From: Streptomyces sp. BHT-5-2
Lineage (GTDB): Bacteria > Actinomycetota > Actinomycetes > Streptomycetales > Streptomycetaceae
Direction: 5' to 3'
Assembly: GCF_019774615.1 (NCBI RefSeq)
Contig: NZ_CP081496.1
Span: 5,332,001-5,396,000, forward strand
DNA: 64,000 nucleotides
The notes below the pieces were generated by a model that was given only the letters and a program-made list of their open reading frames with translations, had not been told where the DNA came from and did no database searches. Position numbers and translations under genes: made by a program. Positions 57,530 to 64,000 of the stretch are shown in pieces. How positions within the stretch are numbered: position 1 is the first letter of the stretch; every line of letters begins with the position of its first letter.

Positions 57530-57605
57530 GACGGGCCCGCGCAGCGGACACCGCGCCGCAGGCGCAAACGGCGAACCCCTACGACGGGAAAGCCGACAAC
57601 GTGGG
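57530..57605 (-). repeat. Dispersed repeat, copy B
   Basis: 76-base inverted copy of 38683-38762, about four-fifths identical by eye with three short gaps. It ends three bases from the stop of the small secreted protein gene. The rest of 57415-57607 is C-rich and shows no gene. Confidence 0.7.
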
Positions 57606-57607
57606 AT

Positions 57608-58027
57608 TCACCCCCGCCGGCAGAGGCGATACGCCCCACCCGCCACCGCCAACAGCGCCAACCCCCCGACCGCCTGCGCCACACCGACCCCCTCGGCCCG
57701 CCCCTCGGTCACCGTGACGGTGTCCACGTGCCGGACCCCACCGCGCCCGCACTCGATGGTCACCCGGTAGCGGCCCGGCTCCGCCTTCTCGCCGACCCGG
57801 ACCTCCGCGGCCATCCCCCGGGCGACGGGCCGCAGCGCCACCGCCCCGAACAACTCCGAGGCCGCGGTGGCCTCCCGGGCCGGCCCGCACCGCCCGCCGT
57901 CGCTGATGCTGACCCGCTCGCCGGCCACCACCGGATCCGGCAGGGCCCCGGCCCGGGCGGCGGGTGCGGCCGCGCCGAGCGCGAGCAGGCCGAGCAGCAC
58001 GGCGGCGACGGGGCGGGCGTTCGGCAC
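57608..58027 (-). CDS. Small secreted, C-terminally anchored protein
   Basis: 139 aa from GTG 58027 with GGGAG six bases upstream. Signal peptide ARPVAAVLLGLLALGAAAPAARA (about 4-26), a short beta-rich mature part with two cysteines (GGRCGPA and TIECGRG), then a membrane helix VAQAVGGLALLAVAGGAYRLCRRG at the C-terminus. The layout resembles small cell-wall exposed actinobacterial proteins. No family recognised. Confidence 0.65.
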   Translation of the reverse strand: MPNARPVAAVLLGLLALGAAAPAARAGALPDPVVAGERVSISDGGRCGPAREATAASELFGAVALRPVARGMAAEVRVGEKAEPGRYRVTIECGRGGVRHVDTVTVTEGRAEGVGVAQAVGGLALLAVAGGAYRLCRRG

Positions 58028-58156
58028 GTTCGGCTCCCGGGCCGGCCGCGGCCGCTCCGGCCGCCGGGGACGGACACCGGCCCAGGCCGAGCGAACCACC
58101 CGCCGGCCCGCCCGGCCAGCCGGGCGCGCCCGGTCAGGTGGCCGCCCGGCGCCGGA

Positions 58157-60757
58157 CTACTTCACCGGCGCCATCTTGTCCACGATGCCCGGGTGGTCGT
58201 CGATCCACTTCTCGACGCCCTTGTCCTCGTTGCCCTTTCCGGCGTCCTGGATGTCCTTCTCCAGGCTGCCGAGCTCGTCGGGGGTCATCTTCCAGTTCTT
58301 CAGCCAGCCGTGGAACTCCGGGAACTTCTTCGGGAAGCTCTTGTTGCCGAGCGTCTTGATCTGGTTGTTGGCGCCCCAGGTGCCCTTGGGGTCGGCGAGC
58401 TTGGTGAGCTGGTACTTGCTGTACGCCCAGTGCGGCGACCACAGGACGACCGCGATCGGCTCCTTCTTGTGGTACGCCCGGTCCAGCTCGGCGAGCATCG
58501 CGCTGGTGCCGGCCGAGGTGACCTCGAAGTCCGACAGGCCGTAGGCGGGCAGCACGGTGCTCTTCAGGCGCTGCATCTCACCGGTGCCCGGCTCGATGCC
58601 GACGATCCTGCCCTTGAACTCGTCCTTGTGGGCCCGCAGATCGTCCATGGACTTGACGTCCTTGACGTACGACGGGACGGCGATCTCCAGCGAGGTCTTG
58701 TCGTACCAGGCGCCGACGTCGGTGAGGTCGTTCTGGTACTTGTCCCAGTACTGCTTCTGGGCGACCGGCAGCCAGGCGTCGGTCTCCACGTCGATCTGGC
58801 CGCTGGACAGGCCGGTCCACATCGGCCCGATGTCGAGGTTGCGCAGGTTGGGGTGGTAGCCGCGCTTCTCCAGGACGTTCTTCCACAGGTAGGCGGTGGC
58901 GATGCCCTCGTCCCACGCCGGGTAGCCGATGCCGGGTGCCTTGCCGGCGTCCGCGCCCTTGGCGTAGGTGGCGTGCGCGGACGGGGCGATCTTCTCGACG
59001 AGACCGGGGTGCTGCTTCAGCCAGCTGCGCACGCCGTCCTGCTCGTGGCCCTCACCGGCCGACTTGATGGCGTTCTCCAGGCTGGTGAGCTGCTTCTCGT
59101 CCAGGTGGAAGTTCTTCATCCACCTGGCGACCTCGGGCATGTCCTCGGCGAAGCCCTTGCGGCCCAGCATGTGCAGGCCGTCGCCGGAACCGAAGGCGCC
59201 CTTGGGGTCCTTGAGCTTGGTGAGCTGGTACTTGTCGTACGCCCAGTGCGGGGACCACAGCGTGACCGCGATCGGCTTCTTCTGGTGGACGGCGCGGTCC
59301 AGCTCGCTCAACATGGAGGCGGTGCTGGACTCCTGCACCTGGTAGTCGCCGGTCAGGCCGTACTCCGGCAGCACCTTGTCCTTGAGGATCTTCATCTCGC
59401 CGGCGCCCGGCTCGATGCCGGTGATCCTGCCGCCGAACTCGGCGCTCTTCCCCTTGAGATCGTCGAGCGTGTGGACGTCCTTGACGTACGACGGGACGGC
59501 GATCTCCAGCGAGGTCTTGTCGTACCAGGTGCCGAGGTCCTCCAGCTTGTCCTTGTACTTCTTCCAGTACTCGGCGTGGGTGACCGGCAGCCAGGCGTTG
59601 GTCTGGACGTCGATGTCGCCGCGGGCCTGCCCGGCGAAGAGCGGGCCGGCCTCCAGGGCCTGGGCCTTGGGCTTGTAGCCGCGCTCCTCCAGGATCTCCT
59701 TCCAGAGGTAGGTGGTGGCCTTGCCCTCGTCCCAGTTGACGTAGCCCAGGGTGATCGGCTTGCCGTTGCCGCCGCCGGAGCCGCTGCCGCCGTTGTCCAT
59801 GAAGCGCATCCCGCCGGCCAGCAGCGCCAGGACGACGATGCCGACCATGGCCACCGAGGTCGCCGGCCGCCAGTGCAGGAACTTCCAACGTCCCAGCGCC
59901 GCCTGCGCCTTGGCCAACGCCCGCCGGCCGAGCGGCGAGACCCGCTGGTTGAGCGCGCCGGTCATCCGGTCCAGGTACATCGCGAGGATGACCACGGCGA
60001 GGCCGGCCTCGGCGCCCAGCGCGACGTTGACCGAGCTGATGGCGTTGTAGACGGACGCGCCGAGGCCGCCGCCGCCGACCATGCCGGCGATCACGACCAT
60101 GGACAGCGCGAGCATGATGACCTGGTTGACACCGGCCATGATCGTGGGCAGCGCCAGCGGCAGTTGGACCCGCAGCAGGGTGCGCCGCGGGTGGGTGCCG
60201 AACGCCTCGGCCGCCTCGACGAGTTCCTCGTCCACCTGCCGGATGCCCAGCTCGGTCATCCGCACCGCGGGCGGCATCGAGAAGACGATGGTGGCGACGA
60301 TGCCGGGGACGACACCGAGGCCGAAGAAGAGGATGCCGGGGATGAGGTAGACCATCGCCGGCATGGTCTGCATCAGGTCCAGGACCGGGCGCAGGATGCC
60401 GCCGACGATCCGGCTGCGGGCCGCCCAGATGCCCAGCGGCACCGCGACCACGACGGTGATCAGGCAGGCCACCAGCACCAGCGAGAGCGACTCGATGGTC
60501 GGGCTCCACTGCTCGATGGAGTCGATCAGCGCGAAGCCGAGGAAGGTGAGCACCGCGGCCGGCAGCCCGCGCAGCCACCAGGCGAGCACCGCCAGGATGC
60601 CGGCCAGGAGCAGCGGTTGGGGGGCCGCGAGGACGGTGTGGATGGCGTTGTAGAGGCCGTTCAGGACGGTGGTGAGGAGGTTGAACAGCCAGTCGAGGTT
60701 GTCCCGCAGCCAGTTGACGGCGTCGTTCGCCCAGCTGCCTATCTGGATCCTAGGCAT
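58157..60757 (-). CDS. OpuA-type osmolyte ABC permease fused to two tandem substrate-binding domains
   Basis: 866 aa from ATG 60757, overlapping the ATPase gene stop by eight bases. Residues about 1-300 form a ProW-like permease (EAAEAFGTHPRRTLLRVQLPLALPTIMAGVNQVIMLALSMVVIAGMVG is the EAA loop). A further helix (about 305-325) leads to OpuAC domain 1 (about 330-600, ITLGYVNWDEGKATTYLWKEIL) and OpuAC domain 2 (about 605-866, GIGYPAWDEGIATAYLWKNVL). Both repeat DKTSLEIAVPSYVKDV. It imports glycine betaine/proline-like solutes in osmotic stress. Two receptors in one chain is unusual. Confidence 0.92.
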   Translation of the reverse strand: MPRIQIGSWANDAVNWLRDNLDWLFNLLTTVLNGLYNAIHTVLAAPQPLLLAGILAVLAWWLRGLPAAVLTFLGFALIDSIEQWSPTIESLSLVLVACLITVVVAVPLGIWAARSRIVGGILRPVLDLMQTMPAMVYLIPGILFFGLGVVPGIVATIVFSMPPAVRMTELGIRQVDEELVEAAEAFGTHPRRTLLRVQLPLALPTIMAGVNQVIMLALSMVVIAGMVGGGGLGASVYNAISSVNVALGAEAGLAVVILAMYLDRMTGALNQRVSPLGRRALAKAQAALGRWKFLHWRPATSVAMVGIVVLALLAGGMRFMDNGGSGSGGGNGKPITLGYVNWDEGKATTYLWKEILEERGYKPKAQALEAGPLFAGQARGDIDVQTNAWLPVTHAEYWKKYKDKLEDLGTWYDKTSLEIAVPSYVKDVHTLDDLKGKSAEFGGRITGIEPGAGEMKILKDKVLPEYGLTGDYQVQESSTASMLSELDRAVHQKKPIAVTLWSPHWAYDKYQLTKLKDPKGAFGSGDGLHMLGRKGFAEDMPEVARWMKNFHLDEKQLTSLENAIKSAGEGHEQDGVRSWLKQHPGLVEKIAPSAHATYAKGADAGKAPGIGYPAWDEGIATAYLWKNVLEKRGYHPNLRNLDIGPMWTGLSSGQIDVETDAWLPVAQKQYWDKYQNDLTDVGAWYDKTSLEIAVPSYVKDVKSMDDLRAHKDEFKGRIVGIEPGTGEMQRLKSTVLPAYGLSDFEVTSAGTSAMLAELDRAYHKKEPIAVVLWSPHWAYSKYQLTKLADPKGTWGANNQIKTLGNKSFPKKFPEFHGWLKNWKMTPDELGSLEKDIQDAGKGNEDKGVEKWIDDHPGIVDKMAPVK

Positions 60758-61949
60758 CGGCGGCCACCGTCCCCTCGGTCCGACCATGGGGCGCGGCGTC
60801 AGCCGCTCCGGTGGAGCCGGTGCTCGCACCGGAGGATGCCGGGCCCGACGGGGGCGGCACCGCGCCGGCCTGCGCCGCCGGCCGGCCCGGCTCCCCCAGC
60901 ACGGCGAGCAGCCGCTCCGCGGTGACCGCGCCGGCCAGTTCGCCGCCCTCGTCGGTCACCGCGACCGGTACGGAGCTGGCCGAGCAGGCGCCGAACAGCT
61001 CCACGAGCGGGGTCCCGGTGCCGACGGTGGCGGGCGCGGCGGCCCGGAACTCGGCGGCGGTGGTGAGCTTCGCACCGTCCGGACCGGTCATCCCGAGCAC
61101 GGTGCCGACCTCGGCCATCACCGCGCCGGCCGTCAGCACCCGGCTGCGATCGACGTCCTGGATGAAGGAGGCGACGTAGTCGTTGGCGGGCCGTACCAGG
61201 ATGTCCTCGGCGCTGCCGGTCTGGACGATCCGGCCGTCGCGCATCACCGCGATCCGGTCGCCGAGCCGCATCGCCTCGTTGAGGTCGTGGGTGATGAAGA
61301 CGATGGTCTTCTTCAGCGTCTTCTGCAGCTCCAGCAGCTGGTCCTGCATGTCGCGGCGGATCAGCGGGTCGAGCGCGCTGAACGACTCGTCCATCAGCAG
61401 CAGATCGGCGTCGGTGGCCAGCGCGCGGGCCAGCCCGACCCGCTGCTGCATACCGCCGGACAGCTCGTCCGGCCAGGACTTCTCCCAGCCCTTGAGCCCG
61501 GCGAGCTCCAGCGCCTGGGTCGCACGCTGCTCCCGCTCGGCGCGCGGCACGCCCTGGACCTCCAGGCCGTAGGCGGCGTTCTCCAGCACGCTGCGGTGCG
61601 GGAAGAGCGCGAAGTGCTGGAAGACCATGGAGATCTTCCGGGAGCGGACGGCGCGCAGCTCCTTGTCGCTGAGCGAGGTGAGGTCCTGGCCGTCGAAGCG
61701 GACGGTGCCCGAGGTCGGCTCCAGCAGCCCGTTCAGCATGCGCAGCAGCGTGGACTTGCCGGATCCGGACAGACCCATGACGACGAAGATCTGGCCCTCG
61801 TCCACCTCGATGGAGGCGTCGATCACCGCGGCGGTGGCGCCTTCGGCCCGCAGTTCGTCCCGGCTCGCGCCGGCCTGGAGTCGGTGGACGGCGTCCTCGG
61901 GTCGTCTGCCGAACACCTTGAAGAGGTGCTCGGCTTGCAGCCTGGACAC
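60750..61949 (-). CDS. proV: Glycine betaine/proline ABC transporter ATPase
   Basis: 399 aa from GTG 61949 with GAGAGG five bases upstream. Walker A GLSGSGKST, Q-loop FQHFALFPH, signature ELSGGMQQRVGLARAL, Walker B LLLMDE, switch His in VFITHDLNEAM. The N-terminus VSRLQAEHLFKVFGRRPEDAVHRLQAG and the C-terminal regulatory tail (about 290-370, one or two CBS-like segments; YVASFIQDVDRSRVLTAGAVM) are typical of OpuAA/ProV. The last 35 residues are disordered. Eight-base overlap with the permease-receptor gene. Confidence 0.94.
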   Translation of the reverse strand: MSRLQAEHLFKVFGRRPEDAVHRLQAGASRDELRAEGATAAVIDASIEVDEGQIFVVMGLSGSGKSTLLRMLNGLLEPTSGTVRFDGQDLTSLSDKELRAVRSRKISMVFQHFALFPHRSVLENAAYGLEVQGVPRAEREQRATQALELAGLKGWEKSWPDELSGGMQQRVGLARALATDADLLLMDESFSALDPLIRRDMQDQLLELQKTLKKTIVFITHDLNEAMRLGDRIAVMRDGRIVQTGSAEDILVRPANDYVASFIQDVDRSRVLTAGAVMAEVGTVLGMTGPDGAKLTTAAEFRAAAPATVGTGTPLVELFGACSASSVPVAVTDEGGELAGAVTAERLLAVLGEPGRPAAQAGAVPPPSGPASSGASTGSTGAADAAPHGRTEGTVAADA

Positions 61950-62153
61950 ATATACCTCTCTTGTCGCACGAGAAACGACCTGCCGCCCCCGCTGGCAGGT
62001 CGTGGTGCGGGACGAGTTCGGCTCGTCTTCACCGGCCGCCCGTTGCACAGCGCAGCCGGGTCCGCTCCGGCTGCGCGCCTGCCCGGGTTCATCAGGCTCA
62101 AACACATCGGTGATTCACCTCACAACGAAGGCACGTTTGGGGCATACGGCATC
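61950..62153 (-). promoter_or_regulatory. Structured leader upstream of the osmolyte importer operon
   Basis: Minus strand carries a 10-bp hairpin (61975-61984 with 61994-62003), extended by CGCAC/GTGCG, ending 26 bases before the proV start and followed by TTTCTC. A second 9-bp stem-loop lies at 62051-62075. Together they suggest an RNA leader; the region also holds the upstream DNA of the exonuclease gene. No known riboswitch was recognised. Confidence 0.4.
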
Positions 62154-63092
62154 ATGCGGGGTGTGACTCGACGCCTGATGCTCCTCGACACCGCCTCCCT
62201 CTACTTCCGCGCCTACTTCGGGGTACCGGAATCGGTCAGAGCCCCGGACGGCACCCCGGTGAACGCGGTGCGCGGCCTGCTGGACTTCGTCGCCCGGCTC
62301 GTCCAGGACCACCACCCCGACGACCTCGTCGCCTGTATGGACTTCGACTGGCGCCCCCAGTGGCGGGTCGACCTGATCCCCTCCTACAAGGCACACCGGG
62401 TCGCCGAGGAGGCCCCCGCCGGCTCGACCGCTCCCGACGAGGAAGAGATCCCGGACACCCTCTCCCCGCAGGTCCCGGTGATCGAGGAGGTGCTGGACGC
62501 GCTGGGCATCGCCCGGATCGGCGCCGCGGGCTACGAGGCCGACGACGTCATCGGCACCCTGACCGCGCGGGCCAAGGGGCCGGTCGACATCGTCACCGGC
62601 GACCGCGACCTCTTCCAGCTCGTCGACGACGCCCGCGGCATCCGCGTGCTCTATCCGCTCAAGGGCGTCGGCACCCTCCAACTCACCGACGGGGCGCTGC
62701 TGCGCGAGAAGTACGGCGTGGACGGCCCGGGGTACGCGGATCTGGCGCTGCTGCGCGGCGACCCCAGCGACGGCCTGCCGGGCGTCCCGGGCATCGGCGA
62801 GAAGACCGCCGCCAAGCTGCTGGACGCCTACGGCGACCTGGCCGGCGTCGTGGCCGCCGCCCAGGACCCGGCCTCGCGGATCACCCCGGCGCAGCGCAAA
62901 CGGATCGTCGAGGCGGGCCCCTATCTGGCCGTCGCCCCGAAGGTCGTCCGGGTGGCGACCGACGTACCGGTCCCGGACGTCGACCTCGCCCTGCCGGACG
63001 AGCCGGCCGACCCCGAGCGGCTGGAGGCGCTGGCCGCCCGGTGGGGCCTGGGTGGCGCATTGCAGCGGTTGCTGATCACTCTCGCCCGATGA
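62154..63092 (+). CDS. 5'-3' exonuclease (PolA N-terminal/FEN-like)
   Basis: 312 aa from ATG 62154; GTG 62163 is an alternative. RLMLLDTASLYFRAYFG (N-terminal metal-binding Asp), VACMDFDWRPQWR, YKAHR, GYEADDVIGTLTARA, VTGDRDLFQLV and GDPSDGLPGVPGIGEKTAAKLL are the conserved carboxylate and helix-hairpin-helix motifs of flap-type 5' nucleases. Stand-alone version of the Pol I exonuclease domain, acting on RNA primers or flaps. Function in repair or replication is inferred. Confidence 0.92.
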   Translation: MRGVTRRLMLLDTASLYFRAYFGVPESVRAPDGTPVNAVRGLLDFVARLVQDHHPDDLVACMDFDWRPQWRVDLIPSYKAHRVAEEAPAGSTAPDEEEIPDTLSPQVPVIEEVLDALGIARIGAAGYEADDVIGTLTARAKGPVDIVTGDRDLFQLVDDARGIRVLYPLKGVGTLQLTDGALLREKYGVDGPGYADLALLRGDPSDGLPGVPGIGEKTAAKLLDAYGDLAGVVAAAQDPASRITPAQRKRIVEAGPYLAVAPKVVRVATDVPVPDVDLALPDEPADPERLEALAARWGLGGALQRLLITLAR

Positions 63093-63097
63093 CCTGT

Positions 63098-63116
63098 TAG
63101 GTTAGGTATACCTAAG
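63098..63116 (+). promoter_or_regulatory. Iron box (DmdR/IdeR/DtxR operator)
   Basis: TTAGGTTAGGTATACCTAA is a near-perfect match to the 19-bp actinobacterial iron-box palindrome TTAGGTTAGSCTAACCTAA. It starts five bases after the exonuclease stop and ends 52 bases before the siderophore-interacting gene. Confidence 0.9.
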
Positions 63117-63168
63117 CGGCGGCGCGGCCACGGGGCGCGCCGCCCTCGACCGCGTCAGGGGAGACACC

Positions 63169-64000
63169 GTGGCAGCAGAGCGACCGGCCCGCAGCACGCC
63201 CACACTGCACCGCGCCCGGGTGCGGCGCACCGAGCGTCTCACCCCGCACATGATGCGCGTCGTCCTGGGCGGCGAGGGACTGGCCGCGTTCGACACCGGC
63301 CCGTACACCGACCACTACGTCAAACTCGTCTTCCCGCTGCCGCACATCGGCTACCCCGAGCCGTTCGACATGGGGCGCATCCGGGCCGAGCTGCCGCGCG
63401 ACCAGTGGCCCCGGACCCGCACCTACACCGTGCGCGCCTGGGACCCCGAGGCGCGCGAGCTGACCGTGGACTTCGTCGTGCACGGCGACACCGGGCTGGC
63501 CGGGCCGTGGGCGCTGGCCGCGCGGCCGGGCGACGAGATCATGTTCCTCGGCCCCGGCGGCGCCTACGCCCCGGACCCGACGGCCGACTGGCACCTGCTC
63601 GCCGGCGACGAGAGTGCCCTGCCGGCCCTCGCCGCCGCACTGGAGCGGATGCCGGCGGACGCCGTGGTGCACGCCTTCATCGAGGTCGCCGGCCCCGAGG
63701 AGCGGCAGGAGCTGACCGTGCCGCCCGGCGCGCAGATCACCTGGCTGTACCGCGACACCGCCCCGGTCGGCCGCGAACTGGTCGCCGCCGTACGGGCGTT
63801 GGACTTCCCCGCCGGCCGCGTCCACGCCTTCGTGCACGGCGAGGCGGGCTTCGTCAAGGAGCTGCGCCGGCTGCTCCGGATCGAGCACGCCGTCCCCCGC
63901 GAGGCACTGTCGATCTCCGGCTACTGGCGCACCGGCCACGACGAGGACGGCTGGCAGGCCGGCAAGCGCGCCTGGAACCAGCAGGTCGAGGCCGAACAGG
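63169..64000 (+). CDS. Siderophore-interacting FAD protein (partial)
   Basis: At least 277 codons from GTG 63169, GGGGAG upstream; runs off the window. FAD_binding_9/SIP family: HRARVRRTERLTPHMMRVVLGGEGL, then the flavin motif RTRTYTVRAWDPEARELTVDFVVHG and GPWALAARPGDEIMFLGPGG; the C-terminal SIP part has HGEAGFVKELRRLLRIEHAVPREALSISGYWRTGHDEDGW. It reduces ferric siderophores in the cytosol to release iron. The iron box upstream implies induction under iron limitation. Confidence 0.93.
   Translation, partial: MAAERPARSTPTLHRARVRRTERLTPHMMRVVLGGEGLAAFDTGPYTDHYVKLVFPLPHIGYPEPFDMGRIRAELPRDQWPRTRTYTVRAWDPEARELTVDFVVHGDTGLAGPWALAARPGDEIMFLGPGGAYAPDPTADWHLLAGDESALPALAAALERMPADAVVHAFIEVAGPEERQELTVPPGAQITWLYRDTAPVGRELVAAVRALDFPAGRVHAFVHGEAGFVKELRRLLRIEHAVPREALSISGYWRTGHDEDGWQAGKRAWNQQVEAEQ

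Noticed and set aside
57728-60925. Long plus-strand frame opposite the osmolyte importer
   Set aside because: Val/Leu/Gly/Asp-rich antisense of the receptor domains; internal repetition simply mirrors the receptor duplication.
63117-63168. Small leader gene between iron box and siderophore-interacting gene
   Set aside because: Too short and without a start codon plus ribosome site; it is simply the 5' UTR.

Overview
The window is high-GC DNA with dense genes, pervasive GTG starts, many ATGA/GTGA start-stop overlaps and one TTA codon. It looks like a core chromosomal segment of a Streptomyces or close relative. Supporting signs are the argCJBDR operon, an actinobacterial infC-rpmI-rplT block, a DmdR/IdeR-type iron box, Tat and lipoprotein exports, and a GlnA4-like ethanolamine gamma-glutamylating cluster. 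No rRNA, insertion sequence, prophage or CRISPR array was seen; there is one tRNA.

Layout. 1-4850: end of a plsC-like gene, a Tat-exported 5'-nucleotidase, and a TetR/MFS efflux pair transcribed as one unit. 4847-14750: arginine biosynthesis, with argG-argH and argC-J-B-D-R both read leftward from promoters that carry ARG-box-like sequence. ArgR sits last in its own operon. Between the two are a DUF488 gene, tRNA-Pro(GGG) and a pstS-type lipoprotein. 14810-26340: mixed genes: TetR plus membrane protein with palindromic operators, a Tat lipoprotein of the N,N-dimethylformamidase-like family, DUF1059, a methyltransferase, LuxR and GNAT genes, a MocR regulator divergent from an EamA exporter, DUF1918, a GHL10 glycosidase-like protein and a 3-hydroxyacyl-CoA dehydrogenase. 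26100-28600: a small regulatory island. A large HTH/TPR-like regulator, a NUDIX gene and a small TTA-containing membrane protein are linked by three copies of one 17-bp dyad.

28690-36330: translation block: pheS-pheT, an orphan PAS histidine kinase, a SpoU/TrmH RNA methyltransferase, and infC-rpmI-rplT. infC appears to start at ATC and has a structured leader with an intrinsic terminator. 36540-44110: DUF1844, an aquaporin, an SseB-domain protein, a mycosin-like protease translationally coupled to a proline-rich membrane protein, a PLP-fold enzyme and a secreted HAD phosphatase. 44180-50980: a likely ethanolamine utilisation locus: permease, GlnA4-like ligase, aldehyde dehydrogenase, class-I amidotransferase-fold hydrolase, SDR and FadR-type regulator. 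A 21-bp sequence shared by two promoters is the candidate operator.

51250-58030: XRE-cupin regulator, arylsulfotransferase-like protein, nucleobase permease, LysR/TDT pair, a metal-complex-binding receptor and a small secreted protein. 58150-61950: an OpuA-type osmolyte ABC importer whose permease polypeptide carries two tandem substrate-binding domains. 62150-64000: a 5'-3' exonuclease and a siderophore-interacting flavoprotein behind a clear iron box; the last gene is cut by the window end.

The most interesting items are the dyad-linked regulator/TTA-gene island, the double-receptor OpuA with a 56-nt internal identity, the shared operator of the ethanolamine genes, an in-frame palindromic insertion in a methyltransferase, an 80-bp dispersed repeat in two copies, and overlapping divergent start codons at the MocR/EamA junction. 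All assignments are by eye, from motifs and known family features; no database search was run.
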